This document shows positions 8,865 to 18,589 of a DNA stretch of 64,000 nt, one piece after another. The notes under the pieces were generated by a model. That model was not told the origin of the DNA. It did not search any database and saw nothing but the letters and a program-made list of their open reading frames with translations. Both the position numbers and the translations under genes were made by a program. Source of the stretch: Myxococcales bacterium (GTDB lineage Bacteria; Myxococcota_A; Polyangia; Haliangiales; Haliangiaceae); contig JADJUF010000039.1 of the NCBI GenBank assembly GCA_016717005.1, positions 124,001-188,000 on the forward strand, written 5' to 3'. Numbering within the stretch: position 1 is the stretch's first letter; every line of letters begins with the position of its first letter.

Positions 8865-9701
8865 TCAGAACATCAGCGTGCCCCAGATCTGCAGGCCGCG
8901 GAAGTCGAATCCCTCGACGGCCGGCCCGGGTGCGGGCGGATTGGTGGCGCCGCTGAGCACCTGGCCAAAGATCCACGACGCGCCGACCCCGGTAGCGGGA
9001 TCGATCGCGTACGTGATCAGGGCGCCGAGCGACACCTGCCAGGCGTCACCGAAGCCCGACAGCGGCCCCTTGATCCCTGAGCCGAGGCCTACGGTGAGCT
9101 CGGGGGTCGCCTTGTACGTCACCACCACGGGCACCCACAGCGAGTCCTTGTTGAGGCGCGCGCCGGCGGCGTCCTCGCGCTTGGTGACCGCGATCAGCAG
9201 GTTCGTCTGGACGTGCAGCGCGACCTTGTCGATGACCGCGTAGCGGATCTTGGCCCCGGCCTTGAGATCGTAGAAGCCGTCGTGGAGCTTGACCGCGTGG
9301 GCGCCGCCCCCGGCCGCGACCGCGAGCGCGCCGCGCGCGAGGCTGTACCAGCCCTCGACGCCGACGTTGTCGTAGACCTCGGCGCACCCGCCGTCGGTGC
9401 CGGTCACGCACAGACCGCCGCCGACGCCGGCGCGGAACCCGGTGGTCGCGAACCGTGAATGGACGAGCGCGACGGTCAGATCTGACGTAACGCCATAGCT
9501 CACGTCCGGCGAGATCGAGATCGGCTTGGCGACCTGATCGGCGGTCATCGCGATCTCGAGGTTGACCGCGACGTTGAGCTTGCCCGCCGGCAACGTGAGG
9601 CCGGGCGGCGGCTTCGGTGATGCTTCGTCAGCGGCGGCGGTCGACGCGACCAGGGTGGGCGCGACCACGAGGGTCGTGAGCGTGAGGTACCTCGACGTCA
9701 T
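8865..9701 (-). CDS. putative outer-membrane beta-barrel protein
   Basis: A 278-residue protein with a clear signal peptide (cut after STAAA, about residue 24) and no internal membrane helices. The mature part has alternating beta-strand segments (LTVALVHSRF, KIRYAVIDKVALHVQTNLLIAV, LTVGLGSGIK, ITYAIDP) and ends in Phe (WGTLMF), typical of outer-membrane barrels. The start at 9701 is supported by AAGGAG 8 bases upstream. I do not recognise a specific family. It lies between nirK and the NnrS-like gene on the same strand. A role in nitrogen-oxide transport would be a guess. Confidence 0.6.
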   Translation of the reverse strand: MTSRYLTLTTLVVAPTLVASTAAADEASPKPPPGLTLPAGKLNVAVNLEIAMTADQVAKPISISPDVSYGVTSDLTVALVHSRFATTGFRAGVGGGLCVTGTDGGCAEVYDNVGVEGWYSLARGALAVAAGGGAHAVKLHDGFYDLKAGAKIRYAVIDKVALHVQTNLLIAVTKREDAAGARLNKDSLWVPVVVTYKATPELTVGLGSGIKGPLSGFGDAWQVSLGALITYAIDPATGVGASWIFGQVLSGATNPPAPGPAVEGFDFRGLQIWGTLMF

Positions 9702-9776
9702 CTGCGTGCTCCTTCCACGTCGCGGCACCTGGCCGCGCCGGCATCGCGCCGCTAGAGCAAGCCCCGGGCCACGCCA

Positions 9777-10847
9777 TCAACCGCGGCGCGGCGTCGAGAT
9801 CCGCGCGACCACGACCGTCGCCGCGAACCCGAGCAGCGCGACCGCGGTGGCGATCGCACCACCTCGACGGAGCGCCGCGGCGCCGGCCAGGTCACCGACG
9901 ATCCGGAGCCCGAGGCCGCCGTGCAGCAGCGCCAGCGGCGCGTACAGCGCCCGCGTGAACGGGACCTCGATGCGCGCGACCGCGGGCAGGATGATCGGCG
10001 CGTGGGCGAACACCATCGACAGCACGAAGCCGACCAGGATCGCGTGCACGATCGCGTCGTAGCGCGGCCCCGCCGGTGGCAGCCCCACGGCCACCAGGCC
10101 GAGCCCTCCGAGCAACAGCCAGGCCGCGCCCGCCAGCACACCGACCGCGGCGAAGCGCGGCAGGCCCGGGCGACGGATCGTCCGCCACGCGAGATCGAAG
10201 CGGAGGGTCCACGCGGCCGCGGCCGCGATCGCCAGGCCGAGGCCGCGCTGCCACGCCGGGCCGCGGTCGATCGCCGCGATCGCCAGGCTCGCGAGGGCCA
10301 CCGCGACCACGACGATCAGCCGGCGCGCCCACCGCGGCGTCGGCGCCAGCCGCGACAGCTCGATGCGCTCGGCGACGATCGTCAGCGCGAAGAAGCCGAT
10401 CCAGCCCGGCACGACCGCGAACACCCACGCGCCGCGCGCCCACGCGATCGCGGCCGCCACCAGCACCACCGCGCCGAGCAGCATGATCGCCGTGAACGCC
10501 GCGCGCTGGCGCCGCACGATCGCGACGTTGACCGCGACCAGCGCGACCGCCGCGATCACCGCCGCGCCGCGCGCCGGCGCGACCCGCCCGAGCACCAGCG
10601 CGATCGCCGTCGCCGCGCCCGCGAGCGGCGCGAGCCACGCCGCCGGGTGCGCGAGCGCGACCGCACGTTCGAGGGCGATGACGGTCACGAACACCCCGAC
10701 GACCAGCAGCGGACCGTGCTCGCCCGCGCGCACGCCGCCGCCCGGGACCGCGACGCCCATCCGGCTGAGCCCAGCCAGGACCGCGACGGCGGCGGCGGCC
10801 GCGATCACCAGCAGGACACCGCGCCGTCCCCACGGCGACGCGGTCAT
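9777..10847 (-). CDS. NnrS-like haem-copper membrane protein
   Basis: A 356-residue multipass membrane protein (about 10-12 helices). It resembles NnrS, a haem- and copper-containing membrane protein found with denitrification genes and tied to resistance against NO and NO-induced iron stress. Visible family-like segments: EHGPLLVVGVFVTVIALERA near residue 43, GFFALTIVAERIELSR in the middle, and VHAILVGFVLSMVFAHAPII with conserved His near residue 270. Its start overlaps the stop of the upstream MIP18-type gene by 4 bases. Sequence identity to characterised NnrS is probably modest, so the name is by family and context. Confidence 0.75.
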   Translation of the reverse strand: MTASPWGRRGVLLVIAAAAAVAVLAGLSRMGVAVPGGGVRAGEHGPLLVVGVFVTVIALERAVALAHPAAWLAPLAGAATAIALVLGRVAPARGAAVIAAVALVAVNVAIVRRQRAAFTAIMLLGAVVLVAAAIAWARGAWVFAVVPGWIGFFALTIVAERIELSRLAPTPRWARRLIVVVAVALASLAIAAIDRGPAWQRGLGLAIAAAAAWTLRFDLAWRTIRRPGLPRFAAVGVLAGAAWLLLGGLGLVAVGLPPAGPRYDAIVHAILVGFVLSMVFAHAPIILPAVARIEVPFTRALYAPLALLHGGLGLRIVGDLAGAAALRRGGAIATAVALLGFAATVVVARISTPRRG

Positions 10848-11179
10848 GACACCCAGCCGAGCGCCACGCGCGCGGCCTCACTCATGTCGTCGGGCCCCCA
10901 CGGCGGCTCCCACTCGAGCGCGACGTCGACCTCGACCACGCCCGGCACCGCGCGCACGCGCGCCACGACCTCGTCGACGAGCGTCTCGCCCAGCGGACAC
11001 GCGGGGCTGGTGGTGGTCATTGTCACCTGCACGACACCTGTCGTCACCAGCACAACACGCACCAGCCCGAGCTCGACGATGTCGATCCCCAGCTCGGGGT
11101 CCAGCACCTGCGCTAGCGCGGCGCGAATGGGCGCTACGACCGCGGGATCATCGCTGGTCACGCTCAGGTCGACGGACAT
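10844..11179 (-). CDS. MIP18/DUF59 family Fe-S assembly protein
   Basis: A single-domain protein of 111 residues from the family that includes SufT, PaaD and the N terminus of ApbC. Signatures: VLDPELGIDIVELGLV at the N terminus, the conserved Cys in TSPACPLG, and the C-terminal WEPPWGPDDMSEAAR. Such proteins help build Fe-S clusters. It is coupled to the NnrS-like gene (4-base overlap) and divergent from the Fe-S repair gene 65 bases away, so together they look like a response to Fe-S damage by NO. The family is firm; the target protein is unknown. Confidence 0.85.
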   Translation of the reverse strand: MSVDLSVTSDDPAVVAPIRAALAQVLDPELGIDIVELGLVRVVLVTTGVVQVTMTTTSPACPLGETLVDEVVARVRAVPGVVEVDVALEWEPPWGPDDMSEAARVALGWVS

Positions 11180-11244
11180 CGACGCCGAGCGACTGCACCC
11201 GCCGGGCCAGGGCCGACGGCACGGCCGTTGCTCTGGAGCTGACC

Positions 11245-11916
11245 ATGCTCGATCCTCAGTCCACGGTCGCCCAGGTCGTCCTCGATCACTCCGCGTGCGC
11301 GCCGGTGTTCCAGCGGCATCGCATCGACTATTGCTGTCACGGCGACCGATCGATCGCCGTCGCCTGCGCCGATCGCGGGGTCCCGGTCGATCAGGTCGTG
11401 GCCGAGCTCGACGACGCCATCGCGGCGCGGACCGGGCACGAGGTCGACGCCGCGTCGCTCGACACGCCCGCGCTGATCGGCCACATCGTCGCGACCCACC
11501 ACGACTACCTGCGCAAGACGCTCCCGTTCGTGCTCGGCCTGGCGGCCAAGGTCCGCCGGGTCCACGGCGCCCGCGCGCCGAAGCTGGTCGACGTCGACGA
11601 GCTGGTGGTCGCGCTCGACGCGACGCTGGGGTCGCACCTCGACGACGAGGAGGAGCGCCTGTTCCCGTCGCTGATCGCCAAGCCGGTCGACCAGCGCCAG
11701 GTCGCGGCCGAGCTGGCGGCGATGGCCGAGGACCACCTGGTCGTCGGCGATCTGCTGGCGCGGCTGCGCGACGCCGCCGACGACTTCGCGCCGCCCGACT
11801 GGGCGTGCGGCAGCTACCGCACGCTCCTGGCCGAGCTGGTCCACCTCGAGGGTGACATCCTCCGCCACGTCCACCTCGAGAACCACGCGCTCATGCCGCG
11901 GTTCGCGTCGCGGTGA
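11245..11916 (+). CDS. iron-sulfur cluster repair di-iron protein (RIC/ScdA/YtfE family)
   Basis: RIC proteins carry a non-haem di-iron centre and restore Fe-S clusters damaged by NO or peroxide. The 223-residue protein has the N-terminal ScdA domain with the typical DYCCHG motif (residues 28-33), then a hemerythrin-like four-helix bundle with His/Glu ligands seen in HIVATHHDYL, HLDDEEERLFP, EDHLVVG and HVHLENHALMPRF. The ATG at 11245 has GGAG 10 bases upstream. It is transcribed divergently from the MIP18-type and NnrS-like genes; I saw no obvious Fnr-type palindrome in the 65-base gap. Confidence 0.92.
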   Translation: MLDPQSTVAQVVLDHSACAPVFQRHRIDYCCHGDRSIAVACADRGVPVDQVVAELDDAIAARTGHEVDAASLDTPALIGHIVATHHDYLRKTLPFVLGLAAKVRRVHGARAPKLVDVDELVVALDATLGSHLDDEEERLFPSLIAKPVDQRQVAAELAAMAEDHLVVGDLLARLRDAADDFAPPDWACGSYRTLLAELVHLEGDILRHVHLENHALMPRFASR

Positions 11917-11943
11917 CGCCCGACGCGGCCCCACGACGGTCGG

Positions 11944-12651
11944 TCACGGACAGGTCCACACCGACCTGGTGTTGCCGCGCGCGTCGGTCACGTCCTTGTA
12001 GTAGCAACCGGCGCTGCCGCGCTTCGGCGACGAGAACCACGAGTGCGCGCCGACCGACGAGCCCTTCGGCTTGAACGCGGCGATCTCGGTCTGGCACGCG
12101 GCGTCGCACCGCGACCAGACCTTGAGCATGCCGTCGAAGGTCCACGTCAGCCGCGCCTCGAGGCCGAGCGCGCGGACCGAGCCGACGCTGGCGTCCCAGC
12201 TCGAGACCGCGGGGCCGACCGACAGCTCGATCACCTGCGCCAGCATCGGCCAGTAGCGCGTGACGCCGAGCGCCAGGCCCCAGGCGTCGCCGCCGTCCTC
12301 GGCGCCGGCCGCGCCGTCGCGGTAGCCCTGCTCGCCCGTCGCGAGCCGCGCGGCCGCGCTCACCCGCCACGCCGGCCACGGCAGATCGAGCTCGCCCCGC
12401 GCCTCCCAGCCGTCGGTGCGGTACGTCGTGTAGCCCGTGCCCGGGTGATCGGCGCGCCGCGACGCCGACACCGCGACCGCGCCCTTGGCCCGCGGATCGA
12501 ACGCGAGCCCGGCGCCGAACCCGAGGTGCCAGCCGTAGCCCTGGCCGTCGGGGTGGCTGGTGCGGTCGGCCCCGGCCAGGACGTGCAGCGAACACGCGCC
12601 GGTGGTGACGGCCAGGGATGCGAGGAAGAGCCGCGCGAGCGGATGGCGCAC
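11944..12651 (-). CDS. putative lipoprotein of unknown function
   Basis: A 235-residue protein. I chose the GTG at 12651 because it gives a basic n-region, a hydrophobic core and a lipobox (VTTGAC, Cys near residue 18). The rest is a likely beta-rich domain with several repeats of aromatic strands (GYGWHLGFGAGLAF, YTTYRTDGWEARGELDLPW), suggesting a small barrel or jelly-roll. Four cysteines in the C-terminal part (RCDAACQTE, GCYYKD, VWTCP) could form disulfides. No family recognised. It converges with the RIC gene and diverges from the next gene. Confidence 0.55.
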   Translation of the reverse strand: MRHPLARLFLASLAVTTGACSLHVLAGADRTSHPDGQGYGWHLGFGAGLAFDPRAKGAVAVSASRRADHPGTGYTTYRTDGWEARGELDLPWPAWRVSAAARLATGEQGYRDGAAGAEDGGDAWGLALGVTRYWPMLAQVIELSVGPAVSSWDASVGSVRALGLEARLTWTFDGMLKVWSRCDAACQTEIAAFKPKGSSVGAHSWFSSPKRGSAGCYYKDVTDARGNTRSVWTCP

Positions 12652-12799
12652 GCCACGATCGTACGCCTCGCGTCGACGGGTTGGTAGCGTCGCGCCGTCG
12701 AGGAACCGGACGAGGACACCTGTCGACCTGCGCGGTTGCGCGCGCTGCCACAAATTGTCGCAGGTGGATCGAGATCGATCGCTGGACGTTCGCCAGGAC

Positions 12800-13399
12800 A
12801 TGCGCACGTCCATCGCGATCCTGGCGTTCATCCTGGCCGTCGTCGGTGTCATCGGCACCGCGGCCGCCGACCAGAAGTTCCACCCGGTGCCGACCGGCGG
12901 CAAGGCCCGCGGGCTCGCGGTCAAGGCCGTGGCCTACGACGGGTCGACCAACGGCGTCCTGACCGTCCAGATCAAGAACACCGGGGCCCGGGCCCAGCGG
13001 TTCTCGGCCGAGGGCCTGTACTTCGTGCCCGACGGCGACCCCGACACCGCGCCGCAGCGGCTGGGCGCGGTCGGCCCGCTGCAGCTGGCCAGCGACGAGG
13101 GCGACGCCCGCGCGACCTCGGTCGCGGTCGCGCCGGGCGCCACCGTCACCGTGCGCCTCGACGTGTTCTGCATCGACTCGCACCGCCCGAGCCCGTCGTC
13201 CGCCAACACCTTCACGCTCGGCAAGACCCGGCTGCCGCGCACGCTCGCGCGCACGATCGAGACCTCGGCCCGGATGGCGGCCGACGAGTCGGGCGGCTAC
13301 GCGCCGGCCAAGTCCAGCATCCAGAGCGAGGTCTGGAAGGCGCGGGACCGCCGCTGGGTCAAGCTCGACGGCGAGGGCGTCCAGGAGGCTGCCAAGTAG
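12800..13399 (+). CDS. secreted protein of unknown function
   Basis: A 199-residue protein with a signal peptide (MRTSIAILAFILAVVGVIG, cut after TAAA near residue 23). The mature part looks like one immunoglobulin-like beta domain (LTVQIKNTGARAQRFSAEG, VAVAPGATVTVRLDVFCID) followed by a helical tail rich in Arg/Lys. No catalytic motif is visible. The ATG at 12800 lies in a divergent intergenic region of 148 bases shared with the lipoprotein gene. Function unknown. Confidence 0.55.
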   Translation: MRTSIAILAFILAVVGVIGTAAADQKFHPVPTGGKARGLAVKAVAYDGSTNGVLTVQIKNTGARAQRFSAEGLYFVPDGDPDTAPQRLGAVGPLQLASDEGDARATSVAVAPGATVTVRLDVFCIDSHRPSPSSANTFTLGKTRLPRTLARTIETSARMAADESGGYAPAKSSIQSEVWKARDRRWVKLDGEGVQEAAK

Positions 13400-13495
13400 C
13401 GTGATCGTGGTCACCAACCTGACCCCCGCGGATCACCCAAGCGTCACCCTGACGTCGCTTCCGCCGGGCCAGAGTTTCGCCTATTGTCCGCGGCG

Positions 13496-16400
13496 ATGAG
13501 GTCCTACCTGTGCGTCCTGTCCGTGGCCGCGACCCTGGTCGCGTGTGGTGACAACCTGAAGGGCGATCAGCCGCCGACCGTGGCTGACAAGGGGGTGACC
13601 ACCGCCGAGGACACACCGGTCTCGTTCACCCTCGAGGCCACCGATCCCGAGGGCCAGCCGCTGGCGATCACCGCCGGCACGCCGGCCCACGGCACGATCA
13701 CGGTCGCGGGCGCGACGCTGACGTACACGCCCGCCGCCGACTACAACGGCGCCGACGGCACGACCATCACCGTCAGCGACGGCGACCTCACCGCGACCGC
13801 GACGGTCACGATCACCGTGACGCCGGTCAACGACGCCCCGATCGCCGTCGACGACGCGCTCGCGGCCAACGAGGACGTGGCCGCGGCGATCGCCACCGCG
13901 GCGCTCCTGGCCAACGACACCGACGTCGACGGCGACACCTTGACGATCACCGCGGTCGCCGCCGCCACCAACGGCACGGTCGACCTCGCCGGCGACACGA
14001 TCACCTTCACGCCCCCGGCCAACTTCGTCGGCGACGCGACGTTCGAGTACACGGTGTCCGACGGCACCGACACCGACACCGCGACGGTCACGCTCGCGGT
14101 CGGCGGCGCCAACGATCCGCCGGTCGCGGTCGACGACGCCGCGACCACGCCCGAGGACACCGAGCTGGTGATCCAGCCGGCGACGCTGGTCGCCAACGAC
14201 ACCGACGCCGACGGCCAGACGCTGTCGCTGACCGCGGTCGGCAACCCCACCAACGGCACGGTCACGCTGATCGCCGGCGAGGTCCGGTTCCAGCCCACCG
14301 CCGACTTCAACGGCGCCGCCAGCTTCGAGTACACGGTGTCCGACGGCGTCGCCACCGACGTCGGCCTGGTCGCGGTGACGGTCACGCCGGTCAACGACGG
14401 CCCGGTCGCCGGTGACGACACCGCCACCACCGCCGAGGACACCGCCGCCACGCTGACCGCGGCGGCGCTGCTCGCCAACGACACCGACGTCGACGGCCCG
14501 GCCCTGTCGATCACCGCGGTCACCGGCGCCACCAACGGCACCGTCGCCCTGGCCGGCACCACCGTCACGTTCACGCCCGCCGCCAACTTCAGCGGCACGG
14601 CCGGCTTCGACTACACGGTCTCGGACGGCACCCTGACCGACACCGGCCACGTCACCGTCACGGTCACGCCGGTCAACGACGGCCCGCTCGCGGTCGACGA
14701 CGCGGTCACCACCGCCGAGGACACCGCCGCGACCATCCCGGCCGCGACGCTCCTCGCCAACGACACCGACGTCGACGGCCCGGCCCTGTCGGTCACCGCG
14801 GTCACCGCCGCCACCAACGGCACCGTCGCCCTGGCCGGCACCACGGTCAGGTTCACCCCGGCCGCGAACTTCAGCGGCACGGCCGGCTTCGACTACACGG
14901 TCTCCGACGGCACCCTCACCGACGTCGGCCACGTCACCGTCACGGTCACCGCGGTCAACGACGCCCCGGTCGCGGTCGACGACGCGGTCACCACCGACGA
15001 GGACACCGCCGCCACCATCCCGGCCGCGACGCTCCTCGCCAACGACACCGACCCCGACAGCACGCCCACGGTCACCGCGGTCAGCGCCGCCACCAACGGC
15101 ACCGTCGCCCTGGCCGGCACCACGGTCACGTTCACGCCGACCGCGGACTTCAGCGGCACCGCCGGCTTCGACTACACGATCTCCGACGGCACGCTGACCG
15201 ACGTCGGCCACGTCACCGTCACGGTCACCCCGGTCAACGACGCCCCGGTGGCGGTCGACGACACCGCCACCACCGCCGAGGACACCGCCGCCACCATCCC
15301 GGCCGCGACGCTCCTCGCCAACGACACCGACCCCGACAGCACGCCCACGGTCACCGCGGTCAGCGCCGCCACCAACGGCACCGTCGCCCTGGCCGGCACC
15401 ACGGTCACGTTCACGCCGACCGCGGACTTCAGCGGCACCGCCGGCTTCGACTACACGATCTCCGACGGCGCCCTCACCGACGTCGGCCACGTCACCGTCA
15501 CGGTCACCGCGGTCAACGACGCCCCGGTCGCGGTCGACGACGCGGTCACCACCGACGAGGACACCGCGGCGACCATCCCGGCCGCGACCTTGCTCGCCAA
15601 CGACACCGACGTCGACGGCACGCCCACGGTCACCGCGGTCAGCGCCGCCACCAGCGGCACCGTCGCCCTGGCCGGCACCACGATCACGTTCACGCCCGCC
15701 GCGAACTTCAGCGGCACGGCCGGCTTCGACTACACGATCTCCGACGGCGCCCTCACCGACGTCGGCCACGTCACCGTCACGGTCACCGCGGTCAACGACG
15801 CCCCGGTCGCGGGCGACGACACCGGCACCACCAGCCAGGACGTCGACGCGACCTTCACCGACGCGGCGCTCCTGGCCAATGACACCGACGTCGACGGCCC
15901 GGCGCTGTCGATCGCCGCGGTCGGCAACCCGATCAACGGCACCGTAGCCCGGGCCGCCGGCGTCACGACCTTCACGCCCGACGGCGGCTTCGTCGGCGTC
16001 GGGTCGTTCGAGTACACCGTGTCCGACGGCGCGCTGACCGACATCGGCCGGGTGGTGATCTCGATCGGCAACACCAACGATCCCCCGGTCGCGGTCGACG
16101 ACGCCGCCGCCACCGACGAGGACGTGCCGCTGGTCCTCGCGGCCGCGACCCTGTCCGCCAACGACACCGACCCCGACCTCGACCCGCTGACCGTCAGCGC
16201 GGTGAGCAACGCCACCAACGGCACGGTGATCCTGGCGCTCGGCACGGTCACGTTCACGCCCGCCGCCAACTTCAGCGGCACCGCCGGCTTCGACTACACC
16301 GTCACCGACGGCTTCCTCACCGACGTCGGCCACGTCACCGTCACCGTCAACCCGATCAACGACGCCCCGGTCGCGGTCGACGACGTCGCCGTCACCGACG

Positions 16401-18589
16401 AGGACCTGCCGGTGGTCCTGGCCGCCGCGACCCTGTCGGGCAACGACACCGACGTCGACCTCGACCCGCTGTCGGTCAGCGCGGTGTCGAACGCCACCAA
16501 CGGCACCGTGCTCCTGGCGGTCGGCACGGTCACGTTCACGCCCGACGCCAACTTCAGCGGCACCGCCGGCTTCGACTACACGATCTCCGACGGCACCCTC
16601 ACCGACGTCGGCCACGTCACCGTCACCGTCAACCCGGTCGATGACCTCCCGGTCGCGGTCGACGACGCCGCGTTCACCACCGAGGACCTGGGCGTGTTCG
16701 TCGACGTGCTGGTCAACGACACCGGCCTGGGCGACGGCGGCATCACGATCACCGCCACCGCCGGCGCCAACGGCACCACCACCGCCGGCGCGGCCAACGT
16801 GCTCTACATCCCGGCCCCCAACTTCGCCGGCACCGACACGTTCACGTACACGATCACCGACGGCGACGGCGACGCCGCGACCGCGACGGTCACCGTGACC
16901 GTCGACCCGGTCAACGACGCGCCGGTGGCGATCGCGACCTCGGCGACCACTGACGAGAACGTCCCGGTCACGATCACGCTGGCCGCCACCGACGTCGACT
17001 CGCCGGCGGTCACCTTCGCCATCGCCACGGCGCCGACCACCGGCACCCTCGGCGCGATCACCCCGACCGGCGCGTTCGCCGCCACCGTCGTGTACACGCC
17101 CACCGCGGGCTTCGACGGCAGCGACGGCTTCACCTTCACCGCCAACGACGGAGCCCTGACCTCGGGCGCGGCCGCGGTGACCCTGACCATCAACAACGTC
17201 GCGGTCTGCAACGACGGCCTGGTCGAGGGCGCCGAGACCTGTGACGACGCCGGCAACACCGACGGCGACGGCTGCTCGGCGACGTGCCAGACCGAGACCG
17301 GCTGGAGCTGCGCCGGGGCGCCGAGCGTGTGCACCGAGATCTGCGGCGACACCATCGTCGTCGGCGGCGAGGCCTGCGACGACGGTAACGGGGTCGACAC
17401 CGACGGCTGCACGACCCAGTGCGTCGCCGGCGCGGTCTGCACGTCGGTCATCGTCGGCGGCGACCGCTTCGCCACCGATCCGGCCACCGGCCACTGCTAC
17501 GTGTCGTTCGACGACGAGCAGCTCACGTTCGCCGACGCCCAGCTCGCGTGCGCGGCCGTCACCGGCCACCTGGCGTCGATCACCAGCGCGCCCGAGCAGG
17601 CGCTGGTGGAGTCGGTGCAGAACACCGCGCAGAACCCGTGGATCGGCCTGACCGACGCGCTGGTCGAGGGCTCTTTCGGCTGGATCACCGGCGAGCTGCT
17701 CACGTTCACCAACTGGGAGCCTGGCCAGCCCGACGGCGGCGAGCCCGAGGACTGCGTCAACCTGTTCTCCACCGCGGTCTCGCCCTCGGGCACCGCCGGC
17801 ACCTGGAACGACACCAGCTGCACGTTCGTCGGCTTCACCATTGGCTGGATCTGCGAGCTCGACGCGTCGCCGTGCGGCGACGGCACGCTGCAGGCGGCGG
17901 TCGGCGAGGCCTGCGACGACGGCAACACCGTCTCCGGCGACGGCTGCTCGTCGACGTGCCAGATCGAGGCGGGGGCGGTGTGCAGCGGCACGGCGCCGAC
18001 CACCTGCGCCAAGCTCGTGATCAACGAGATCGACTATGATCAGGCGGGCACCGACACCGCCGAGTTCGTCGAGATCTACAACGCCGGCACGGCCGCGGCA
18101 GACCTCTCGAATGTCGCGCTGGTTTTGTTCAACGGCAGCTCCGCCGCCGGACTGGAGTACTTCTTCGATAGCACCGTCGGCGCGTCCAACGCCGGCAAGC
18201 GGATCCCACCAACCGCCGCGGCGGTACCGGCGACGAGCCTCGCCGGCGGCCGGCCTGCTCGTCACCGGCCCCGCCACGATCGTCACGCCTGCCGCGGCGT
18301 CCCGGATCAACGTCACCGTTACGGGCGCTGGTTGGCTGCAGAACGGCGCCCCGGATGGGCTCGCCCTGATCCAGATGAGCGCGACCCCGACCGTGATCGA
18401 CGCGCTCAGCTACGAAGGTTCGATGACGACCGGCACCATCGCTGCTGCGACCCCCATCGCCGTGTCCATCTCCGAAGGGATCGGGGCAGTCGCAGACACC
18501 GGCACGAACGATGGGGAGGGGCTGTCGCGGTCCCCCCCAACGCGCCGGACTCCAGGACAACCGCAGCGACTTCGTGCTGCGGCCAGTGA
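13496..18589 (+). CDS. giant cadherin-like tandem-repeat lipoprotein with C-type lectin domain
   Basis: A surface protein of about 1,700 residues. The ATG at 13496 gives a lipoprotein signal (LSVAATLVACGD, lipobox Cys near 17). Residues about 30-1235 are 13 tandem beta-sandwich repeats of about 93 residues (EDTAAT, LLANDTDVDG, FTPAANFSGTAGFDYTVSDG), the tandem-95/cadherin-like type whose Asp-rich turns bind calcium. Then come two myxobacterial Cys-rich repeats (GAETCDDAGNTDGDGCSATC), a C-type lectin-like domain (about 1330-1458, CYVSFDD to WICEL), a third Cys-rich repeat, and the start of a lamin-tail-like domain. After about 18240 the frame is wrong: the rest of that domain lies in other frames up to 18609. 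Probable role: adhesion or prey contact, by analogy only. Confidence 0.85.
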   Translation: MRSYLCVLSVAATLVACGDNLKGDQPPTVADKGVTTAEDTPVSFTLEATDPEGQPLAITAGTPAHGTITVAGATLTYTPAADYNGADGTTITVSDGDLTATATVTITVTPVNDAPIAVDDALAANEDVAAAIATAALLANDTDVDGDTLTITAVAAATNGTVDLAGDTITFTPPANFVGDATFEYTVSDGTDTDTATVTLAVGGANDPPVAVDDAATTPEDTELVIQPATLVANDTDADGQTLSLTAVGNPTNGTVTLIAGEVRFQPTADFNGAASFEYTVSDGVATDVGLVAVTVTPVNDGPVAGDDTATTAEDTAATLTAAALLANDTDVDGPALSITAVTGATNGTVALAGTTVTFTPAANFSGTAGFDYTVSDGTLTDTGHVTVTVTPVNDGPLAVDDAVTTAEDTAATIPAATLLANDTDVDGPALSVTAVTAATNGTVALAGTTVRFTPAANFSGTAGFDYTVSDGTLTDVGHVTVTVTAVNDAPVAVDDAVTTDEDTAATIPAATLLANDTDPDSTPTVTAVSAATNGTVALAGTTVTFTPTADFSGTAGFDYTISDGTLTDVGHVTVTVTPVNDAPVAVDDTATTAEDTAATIPAATLLANDTDPDSTPTVTAVSAATNGTVALAGTTVTFTPTADFSGTAGFDYTISDGALTDVGHVTVTVTAVNDAPVAVDDAVTTDEDTAATIPAATLLANDTDVDGTPTVTAVSAATSGTVALAGTTITFTPAANFSGTAGFDYTISDGALTDVGHVTVTVTAVNDAPVAGDDTGTTSQDVDATFTDAALLANDTDVDGPALSIAAVGNPINGTVARAAGVTTFTPDGGFVGVGSFEYTVSDGALTDIGRVVISIGNTNDPPVAVDDAAATDEDVPLVLAAATLSANDTDPDLDPLTVSAVSNATNGTVILALGTVTFTPAANFSGTAGFDYTVTDGFLTDVGHVTVTVNPINDAPVAVDDVAVTDEDLPVVLAAATLSGNDTDVDLDPLSVSAVSNATNGTVLLAVGTVTFTPDANFSGTAGFDYTISDGTLTDVGHVTVTVNPVDDLPVAVDDAAFTTEDLGVFVDVLVNDTGLGDGGITITATAGANGTTTAGAANVLYIPAPNFAGTDTFTYTITDGDGDAATATVTVTVDPVNDAPVAIATSATTDENVPVTITLAATDVDSPAVTFAIATAPTTGTLGAITPTGAFAATVVYTPTAGFDGSDGFTFTANDGALTSGAAAVTLTINNVAVCNDGLVEGAETCDDAGNTDGDGCSATCQTETGWSCAGAPSVCTEICGDTIVVGGEACDDGNGVDTDGCTTQCVAGAVCTSVIVGGDRFATDPATGHCYVSFDDEQLTFADAQLACAAVTGHLASITSAPEQALVESVQNTAQNPWIGLTDALVEGSFGWITGELLTFTNWEPGQPDGGEPEDCVNLFSTAVSPSGTAGTWNDTSCTFVGFTIGWICELDASPCGDGTLQAAVGEACDDGNTVSGDGCSSTCQIEAGAVCSGTAPTTCAKLVINEIDYDQAGTDTAEFVEIYNAGTAAADLSNVALVLFNGSSAAGLEYFFDSTVGASNAGKRIPPTAAAVPATSLAGGRPARHRPRHDRHACRGVPDQRHRYGRWLAAERRPGWARPDPDERDPDRDRRAQLRRFDDDRHHRCCDPHRRVHLRRDRGSRRHRHERWGGAVAVPPNAPDSRTTAATSCCGQ
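14610..15800 (+). repeat. near-identical 279-base coding repeats
   Basis: Within the giant lipoprotein gene, units spaced exactly 279 bases (93 codons) are almost identical in DNA, not just protein. For example the stretch of about 190 bases ending at 15189 recurs ending at 15468 with hardly any change, including synonymous positions. This points to recent unequal exchange or gene conversion among the central repeats, while outer repeats have diverged. Confidence 0.85.

Noticed and set aside
13481..18316. Long antisense frame opposite the giant repeat gene
   Set aside because: Made of low-complexity Gly/Arg/Val/Asp mirror repeats; it is the shadow of a high-GC repeat gene whose sense strand has clear domains.
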